Source: Polyangium sp. (in: bacteria)
Lineage (GTDB): Bacteria > Myxococcota_A > Polyangia > Palsa-1104
DNA length: 5,679 bases
NCBI GenBank assembly: GCA_025450955.1
Contig: JANWLJ010000147.1
Span: 1-5,679 of the forward strand
Direction: 5' to 3'
The first letter of the stretch is position 1, and every line of letters starts with the position of its first letter. Below the pieces are notes generated by a model that was not told where the DNA came from, searched no databases, and saw only the letters and a program-made list of their open reading frames with translations. Position numbers and translations under genes: made by a program. Below are positions 1-3,847 of the stretch, piece after piece.

Positions 1-4
1 GGTC

Positions 5-448
5 GTGCGCCGGTCGCGCGCGCGCGCCAAGACCGGGCGCGCCCGGCATCGCAAACCAGACAGCGGCAAACGTGCGCCGTTCGCCCGCGATATCCCGAGG
101 GCGGCAAAGCGGCATTCGGGCACGGAGCCGCAAAACACGCCGGCCCACATCCGCGTGCTCGGCGTGCGGCTGGCGCCGGAGCAGCGGACCTATCTCCGGC
201 GCAAGCTCGGCATGAAGCTCGGCAAGTTCGCGAGCGCCGTCGAGCGCGCCAGCGTTCGGGTCGAAGACGTGAACGGACCGCGCGGCGGGATCGATCAGGT
301 GTGTCGGATCAAGGTGGTGTTGAGCCACCTGCCGAGCGTGGTGGTGGAGAAACGGGATTCGTCGCTCGACGCCGCGATGGACGGCGCGCTGGCCGGCGTA
401 GAGCGAGCGGTACGGCGAAGCGTGCAGCGAACGCGCGCACGCGGCTGA
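5..448 (+). CDS. HPF/RaiA-family ribosome-associated protein with basic N-terminal extension
   Basis: This looks like a ribosome hibernation-factor-like protein of the HPF/RaiA (S30AE) fold. Such proteins bind the small ribosomal subunit in the decoding region and silence or protect ribosomes under stress. The domain covers about residues 48-143: a first strand (IRVLGVRL), a helix (APEQRTYLRRKLGMKLGKF), a strand with the typical 'VRVEDVNGPRGGIDQ' hairpin, then 'CRIKVVL', a VVVE strand and a final Arg-rich helix (DAAMDGALAGVERAVRRS). It is the short form, without the C-terminal dimerisation domain of long HPF. Residues 1-47 are Arg/Lys/Pro/Ala-rich and probably disordered. GTG at 5 is the first possible start inside the window. 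No ATG lies before the domain and the frame is open to the left edge, so the true start may be upstream. The family assignment is fairly sure; a role in hibernation is inferred from the family. Confidence 0.72.
   Translation: MRRSRARAKTGRARHRKPDSGKRAPFARDIPRAAKRHSGTEPQNTPAHIRVLGVRLAPEQRTYLRRKLGMKLGKFASAVERASVRVEDVNGPRGGIDQVCRIKVVLSHLPSVVVEKRDSSLDAAMDGALAGVERAVRRSVQRTRARG
15..27. repeat. Alternating CG dinucleotide run
   Basis: An uninterrupted alternating C/G tract lies at the extreme left of the window, inside the coding sequence for the basic N-terminal tail of the HPF-like protein, where it encodes Arg/Ala repeats. Such tracts can slip during replication or adopt Z-form DNA. The simplest reading is GC-rich codon use in a low-complexity Arg/Ala segment. 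Confidence 0.5.
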
Positions 449-486
449 ATCGGAACGCGGCGCGCGCGGCCTCTCCTTCAAGAAGG

Positions 487-514
487 TTGTGATCACCGGC
501 CGCCAAACTATGTT
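487..514 (+). promoter_or_regulatory. Weak candidate sigma-70-type promoter before the mgtC pair
   Basis: In the 81-nt gap between the HPF-like gene and the first mgtC-like gene, TTGTGA (487-492) and TATGTT (509-514) each match four of six bases of the -35 and -10 consensus, with a 16-nt spacer. Transcription would begin near 520, leaving a very short leader of about 10 nt before the ATG at 530. This is the least GC-rich part of the gap. It may be chance, and read-through from the HPF-like gene is an equally good explanation. Confidence 0.25.
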
Positions 515-519
515 CTCCC

Positions 520-524
520 GAAGG
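520..524 (+). promoter_or_regulatory. Ribosome binding site deciding the start of the first mgtC-like gene
   Basis: GAAGG lies 5 nt before the ATG at 530. The in-frame TTG at 527 would be only 2 nt from it, so ATG 530 is the better start. The ATG at 510 is in another frame. Confidence 0.55.
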
Positions 525-529
525 CGTTG

Positions 530-1009
530 ATGACCTTCGTGACCCTTGGCTGGCACGACCTGCGGGTGCTCCTGCTTTCGATCGTGGCGTCCTACCTGCT
601 TGCCGTACCGCTCGGGTGGGAACGCAAAGCGAAGTCGACGGCGTATGTGGGGCTGCGGGTCTTCCCACTGGTCGCGGTCAGCTCCTGCGTGTACGTGATC
701 CTCGCGCAGCACGTCTTCACCGGCGCTGACTCGAAGGAGCAGTCGGATGTTCTGCAGGGCCTGATGACCGGCATCGGGTTCATCGGAGCGGGCGCGATCG
801 TGAAGGAAGCGGACGAAGCGCACGGGGTCGCGACCGCGGCGGCGATCTGGACCACCGCCGCCATTGGAGCTGCGGTCGGTTACGCCTATTGGGCGCTGGC
901 GGTCGCGCTTTGTCTGGTGAGCCTGGTCATCCTCGATGTGATGCCGTGGGTCGGAGGTCACGCCCGCCGGACGATCAAGGCCCTCCGCCCCTCCGCCAAA
1001 GAGCCGTGA
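530..1009 (+). CDS. MgtC/SapB-family inner-membrane protein (first, divergent copy)
   Basis: This is a 159-residue MgtC/SapB-family membrane protein. Members are small polytopic inner-membrane proteins linked to growth in low magnesium and, in Salmonella MgtC, to inhibition of the F1Fo ATP synthase; the job of most family members is unknown. Visible hallmarks are a hydrophobic first helix ending in 'PLGWERK' (about residues 27-33), the motif 'GLMTGIGFIGAGAIV' (77-91), 'HGVATAAAIWTTAAIG' (98-113) and a last hydrophobic helix near 120-139. About four or five membrane segments are expected. It has no soluble C-terminal ACT-like domain such as Salmonella MgtC carries. It departs from the family at two places: Asp-74 stands where an Arg is usual eight residues before GIGF, and Ala-101 replaces the usual Thr/Asn of the G-[LI]-[TN]-TAA motif. 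It is followed directly by a paralogue that keeps both residues, with overlapping stop and start codons, so the two are probably made together. Confidence 0.88.
   Translation: MTFVTLGWHDLRVLLLSIVASYLLAVPLGWERKAKSTAYVGLRVFPLVAVSSCVYVILAQHVFTGADSKEQSDVLQGLMTGIGFIGAGAIVKEADEAHGVATAAAIWTTAAIGAAVGYAYWALAVALCLVSLVILDVMPWVGGHARRTIKALRPSAKEP
762..786 (+). repeat. 25-nt direct repeat shared by the two mgtC-like genes, copy 1
   Basis: These 25 bases recur exactly at 1229-1253, 467 bp downstream. They encode the MTGIGFIG core of the family motif in both paralogues, which are read in different frames. The match ends at 787 and does not extend to the left past 762. Confidence 0.8.
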
Positions 1010-1479
1010 GCCTCGTCATGTCTCTCGACATGGTGGTCGCGATCGCCGCAGCCTATCTGCTCGCGCTGCCGCTTGGCTGGGAGCGGAAGAGCCACGGGGC
1101 GGCCCATATCGGGTGGCGCACCCTGCCGCTCGTGTCGGTGGGCACGTGCGCGTATCTCCTCATCGGGCGGTATCTGTACCAGCGCGGGATCCTCGACGCG
1201 GATGGTCCGGCACGCATGCTCCGCGGGATGATGACCGGCATCGGGTTCATCGGCGGCGGCGCGATCCTGAAGCGCGGCGCCAACGTCACCGGCATCACCA
1301 CCGCGGCCAGCGTCTGGACCACCGGCGCGATCGGCGCCTCGATCGCGCTCGGCTACTACACTGTCGCGGTGGTGCTGGCGACCACGCATCTCTTGATCGT
1401 GGCGGTGAGCGGGAAGCTCGCCCATCGCGCACGAGTGGTGATCGATCAACCGGGCGAGCCCCCGAAGACGGATGGCTGA
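1006..1479 (+). CDS. MgtC/SapB-family inner-membrane protein (second, canonical copy)
   Basis: This is a 157-residue paralogue of the preceding gene, of the same family and topology. It has 'LPLGWERKS' (about 21-29), 'ARMLRGMMTG' with the family Arg at 70, 'GIGFIGGGAIL' (78-88), 'VTGITTAASVWTTGAIG' (94-110) and a hydrophobic final helix, then a short polar tail rich in Pro and charged residues. About half of the aligned positions match the first copy by eye. GTG at 1006 is chosen because it overlaps the upstream TGA as GTGA, a usual sign of translational coupling. ATG at 1018 (153 residues) is the main alternative, and neither has a strong Shine-Dalgarno. The frame stays open back to 889, but that upstream part is Arg/Pro-rich and is a shadow of the first copy. 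Its stop lies one base from the stop of the converging barrel gene. The family call is sure; any function in magnesium or stress physiology comes from the family only. Confidence 0.88.
   Translation: MSLVMSLDMVVAIAAAYLLALPLGWERKSHGAAHIGWRTLPLVSVGTCAYLLIGRYLYQRGILDADGPARMLRGMMTGIGFIGGGAILKRGANVTGITTAASVWTTGAIGASIALGYYTVAVVLATTHLLIVAVSGKLAHRARVVIDQPGEPPKTDG
1229..1253 (+). repeat. 25-nt direct repeat shared by the two mgtC-like genes, copy 2
   Basis: This is an exact copy of 762-786 in the second paralogue, with identical synonymous codon choices over the MTGIGFIG core. Recombination between the copies would delete 467 bp and fuse the two genes in frame into one hybrid mgtC. Confidence 0.8.
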
Positions 1480-1480
1480 A

Positions 1481-2890
1481 TCAGATCCCCAAGCTCAGCC
1501 AGGCGCCGACGAAGTCCACATCGTGACCGAGCCCGGCCTGCGCGAGGAACGGTCCGGCGAAAAAATGCGAGTAGGTGACGGCCAGCCTGACGTGCCGCGT
1601 CGCCTGCCACTGAATGAGCACGGCGCCCTGGTCGCCAATATAGCGAGCTGGATTCCCCGCGCCCGGCACCTGGAGCAGGGTAGAGGGCAGATAGAGGCCG
1701 TCACCGAGGCTCTCGCGCCAAAAGAAATCCCAGTCGAGCAGGATCTCGAGACCCTCGACCGGATGGAGCGTGAGAGCGGGGTGCACATCGATGTGGTTGA
1801 GCGGTCCGATCAGATTCGCTTGGCTGAAATAAGCGCCACGCGGAAATAGCGGATTGAAGGTCTGGAGGTCCGGGCTGCGCGGATCCGAATCGCCGCTGGT
1901 GGCGTTCACTTGCGCTCCGACGCGTGGCTCGGTCGGAAGGCCCTCGAGGGTGTAGCCGAGATCCAAGGCCACCATCCAAGCGTTGATGCGCCCCGCGCCA
2001 AACGACCCGAGTTGGTAGACCAGCTCGAGGTTGTAATCGAATTGCGCCGCCTCGCCCCAGATGCGGGCGCCGAACGAGTGTCGCAGCTCGCGAGACGTAC
2101 CTTGCTCGAACGCGGCATTCGGGCGGAGCAGTCCAAGATAATAGGCGTCGAGGCCAAGCTCCCGCGAAAGGACGGGACCGGTCGCGTACACGCCCCAAAA
2201 CCATTCGCCCGGCTCGGCGCCGTCATCGAACACCCCCGGCCTGACCCGAACCGGAGAGAGGGCGAACGCGTCGATCTGCCACTTGTGCACCCGCTGCATG
2301 AGGCGCACGCCGTCAAAGGCGAGGCGCACATTCGGTCCTTCGCGGATCGACACCAGCCGCGAGTCGGCGTACTCGATTTCCTGACGCCCGCCGCGGAGGG
2401 TCAACGAGCCGAATGACAAGGAGACGAAGGACTGCAGAAGGTCGAGGTCATCGCGATCGAGCGGCTTCGGATCCCGACCCCATACGAGGTTGCTGGTGAG
2501 CTGAAAAAAATATCGAAAATGGCCGCCGATATGAATATCGGCGTAGGGCATTGCCCGCTGAATCAGATATCCGGTCGAGGCGTGCGGGTCACGGCCCCAA
2601 TCGAGATTGTGGAAATACTCGTATCGCTCTCGGATATCGAGGCCGAGCGTCAAATAGGCTGAAAGGCTTTCATCCAACACGAGGTACTTCAGGGGATCCC
2701 AGACGTCGGTGCGGCATTTGGGATTCCGCAAAAACGAATAGTCTTCGTCATAGCGGACGAGCGTCACCGGCGGGCGCTCGCACCTCTTCTCGTCCGCGCT
2801 CGCCTGGGCGCAGCCGAGGACGGCGATGGCGAGGAGCTCCAATGCGCTCACCGCCTGGAGCCGGGGACGCCCGAGGGGCTGACCGGTCAT
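1481..2890 (-). CDS. Alginate-export-family outer-membrane beta-barrel protein
   Basis: This is a 469-residue outer-membrane barrel of the alginate-export (AlgE-like) family. Members form monomeric barrels that pass anionic or other hydrophilic solutes; most are not concerned with alginate. A signal peptide is visible: hydrophobic residues 14-26 and an ASA|D cleavage site after residue 32. The mature part holds many alternating strands and family signatures: 'LDIRERYEYFHN' (84-95), 'GGRQEIEYADSRLVSIREG' (167-185), 'FDGVRL' (192-197), 'NATSGDSDP' (329-337) and 'FNPLFPRGAYFSQANLIGP' (345-363), followed by 'HIDVHPALTLHP'. The last strand ends in WLSLGI, without the terminal Phe/Trp common in barrels. 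Only two Cys (38 and 59) remain in the mature protein, both before the barrel, where they could form a disulfide. The ATG overlaps the stop of the BASS-family gene (ATGA), with AGGG three bases upstream, so it is likely the last gene of the sulfatase operon. No exopolysaccharide genes are seen, which argues against alginate secretion. Confidence 0.86.
   Translation of the reverse strand: MTGQPLGRPRLQAVSALELLAIAVLGCAQASADEKRCERPPVTLVRYDEDYSFLRNPKCRTDVWDPLKYLVLDESLSAYLTLGLDIRERYEYFHNLDWGRDPHASTGYLIQRAMPYADIHIGGHFRYFFQLTSNLVWGRDPKPLDRDDLDLLQSFVSLSFGSLTLRGGRQEIEYADSRLVSIREGPNVRLAFDGVRLMQRVHKWQIDAFALSPVRVRPGVFDDGAEPGEWFWGVYATGPVLSRELGLDAYYLGLLRPNAAFEQGTSRELRHSFGARIWGEAAQFDYNLELVYQLGSFGAGRINAWMVALDLGYTLEGLPTEPRVGAQVNATSGDSDPRSPDLQTFNPLFPRGAYFSQANLIGPLNHIDVHPALTLHPVEGLEILLDWDFFWRESLGDGLYLPSTLLQVPGAGNPARYIGDQGAVLIQWQATRHVRLAVTYSHFFAGPFLAQAGLGHDVDFVGAWLSLGI
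2524..2543. repeat. 20-bp perfect inverted repeat inside the barrel gene
   Basis: CGCCGATAT (2524-2532) and ATATCGGCG (2535-2543) are perfect inverted copies around a two-base centre, GA. The site is coding and specifies Ala-Asp-Ile-His-Ile-Gly in the barrel protein, in a locally AT-richer patch. The loop is too short for a good RNA hairpin, so a dimeric-protein site or chance are the options. Confidence 0.6.
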
Positions 2891-3813
2891 GCGCCCTGTG
2901 GCCTCACCGACGGAAGAGGAGAGCGGCGCGGCCCCTCCGGAGGGCCGGCGCGTCGTCGCGCTCGCCGGAGCAAAAGAGAGATCGGAAAGAGCAGCAGCAA
3001 GCCCGCCAGGGAGGAGGCCGTCACCATCACCAGGACGGACGGATCGTCGAAGCTCTGGGTCGCGACGATCATCGCCGCCGCGATGTTCCGCTGCGCCGTT
3101 CCGAGCCCGAGGCTGTTGCGTCGCTCACGGGTCGGGTTCGAGACCAGATATCCAATCACGAACGCGCCGGCGACGAGCAGGAGCGCCGCCGGAATCGCAG
3201 CGGTCGTGAGCAGGCGGGCGAGCTCGTGAAAGTTGGCGAGAAAGGTCGTGATCATGATGACGATCAGCGCGAGACTCGCCAGCTTGCCCATGATCGGGAC
3301 CAGCCGCGCCGCCGCGCGCGAGGTGGCCGCCCGCGCGATCGCGCCGACCACCATGGGCGCGATGGTCGTCGACAAGAGCGGCACCGCGAGGGAGAGCGCG
3401 CTCGTCGAAGTGTGGGCGATGCCGCTCAACGAGGGATGCGCCAGCGCCAGCGGCAGGTAGAGCGGGAGCAGCACGACGGTGGCGGGGATGAGGAGCACCA
3501 GCAGCGCCGCGCAGATGGCAAGCTCGGTGCGTGCGACCTGCGCGAGCTTGATCAAAAATGGAGCGCCGGCGGACGCTCCGAGCAGAAACAGCCCGAGCGC
3601 GACCGGCGGAGCGAGCGGGATCATGTGCTCGATGGCGATCGCCCAAAGTGGGACCAGGATGAAGTTCGCGATCAGCGCGCGAAACAGACCACCAAATCCG
3701 CGCAGGGGCGCGACGATGTTGCGAACGTCGTAGGCCAGTCCAATCGACAGCATGCTGCTGACGGCGAAGACGAGGACCGAGATACTCGCCGTCTGTGAGA
3801 GGACCGCCCGCAT
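2887..3813 (-). CDS. Bile acid:sodium symporter (BASS/SBF) family transporter
   Basis: This is a 308-residue inner-membrane carrier of the BASS family (SLC10-like fold, sodium-coupled uptake of bile salts, steroid sulfates, pantoate and other organic anions). About nine hydrophobic segments are visible, at roughly 7-28, 41-60, 69-88, 98-122, 138-160, 175-193, 201-222, 233-252 and 260-283, followed by an Arg/Pro-rich cytoplasmic tail (284-308). The half-sites that cross in this fold appear as 'FLLGASAGAPFLIKLA' (76-91) and 'GLGTAQRNIAAAMIVATQ' (236-253). The second is a signature of a known BASS subgroup. The classical PGGxxSN and ExxxQN sodium-ligand patterns are not kept by eye, so the coupling ion is uncertain. 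ATG 3813 is the most upstream start after an in-frame stop at 3837-3835, and an AGGA lies two bases before it. The gene begins 34 nt after the sulfatase stop and its own stop overlaps the barrel ATG. A role in taking up an organic anion connected with the sulfatase is inferred. Confidence 0.85.
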   Translation of the reverse strand: MRAVLSQTASISVLVFAVSSMLSIGLAYDVRNIVAPLRGFGGLFRALIANFILVPLWAIAIEHMIPLAPPVALGLFLLGASAGAPFLIKLAQVARTELAICAALLVLLIPATVVLLPLYLPLALAHPSLSGIAHTSTSALSLAVPLLSTTIAPMVVGAIARAATSRAAARLVPIMGKLASLALIVIMITTFLANFHELARLLTTAAIPAALLLVAGAFVIGYLVSNPTRERRNSLGLGTAQRNIAAAMIVATQSFDDPSVLVMVTASSLAGLLLLFPISLLLRRARRRAGPPEGPRRSPLPSVRPQGA

Positions 3814-3847
3814 TTTCCTGTCGCTCCGCTCGGGTCACCCCGCGCCG

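Noticed and set aside
33..46. 14-bp perfect GC-only palindrome (CCGGGCGCGCCCGG)
   Set aside because: It lies within an Arg/Ala-rich low-complexity coding stretch next to a CG run, where such palindromes are expected from composition.
475..486. CCTTC/GAAGG hairpin after the HPF-like gene as a terminator
   Set aside because: The stem is five base pairs with only two bases between the arms, and no T tract follows.
488..497. TGTGATCAC palindrome as a CRP-type site
   Set aside because: CRP sites have TGTGA and TCACA separated by six bases; here the halves overlap, so it is only a short palindrome.
889..1005. Upstream start for the second mgtC-like gene, adding 39 residues
   Set aside because: The added part is Arg/Pro/Gly-rich, overlaps the first gene by 121 bases and has no family similarity; GTG 1006 or ATG 1018 put the start just before the first membrane helix.
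958..1449. Minus-strand open frame opposite the second mgtC-like gene
   Set aside because: It is composed of His/Asp/Arg repeats without a recognisable domain and lies opposite a well-supported MgtC-family gene.
1910..2416. Plus-strand open frames opposite the barrel gene (also 1472-1849)
   Set aside because: They have no domain or ribosome binding site and lie opposite the alginate-export-family signatures.
1481..2890. Alginate biosynthesis or secretion locus
   Set aside because: Only the barrel belongs to the AlgE-like family; no polymerase, epimerase, lyase or acetylase gene is present, and the neighbours are a sulfatase and an organic-anion carrier.
2551..3798. Long plus-strand open frame (415 codons) opposite the BASS-family gene
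   Set aside because: Its product is almost wholly Arg/Asp/Gln/Gly low complexity, as expected from reading a hydrophobic membrane-protein gene backwards; the minus-strand gene has clear family motifs.
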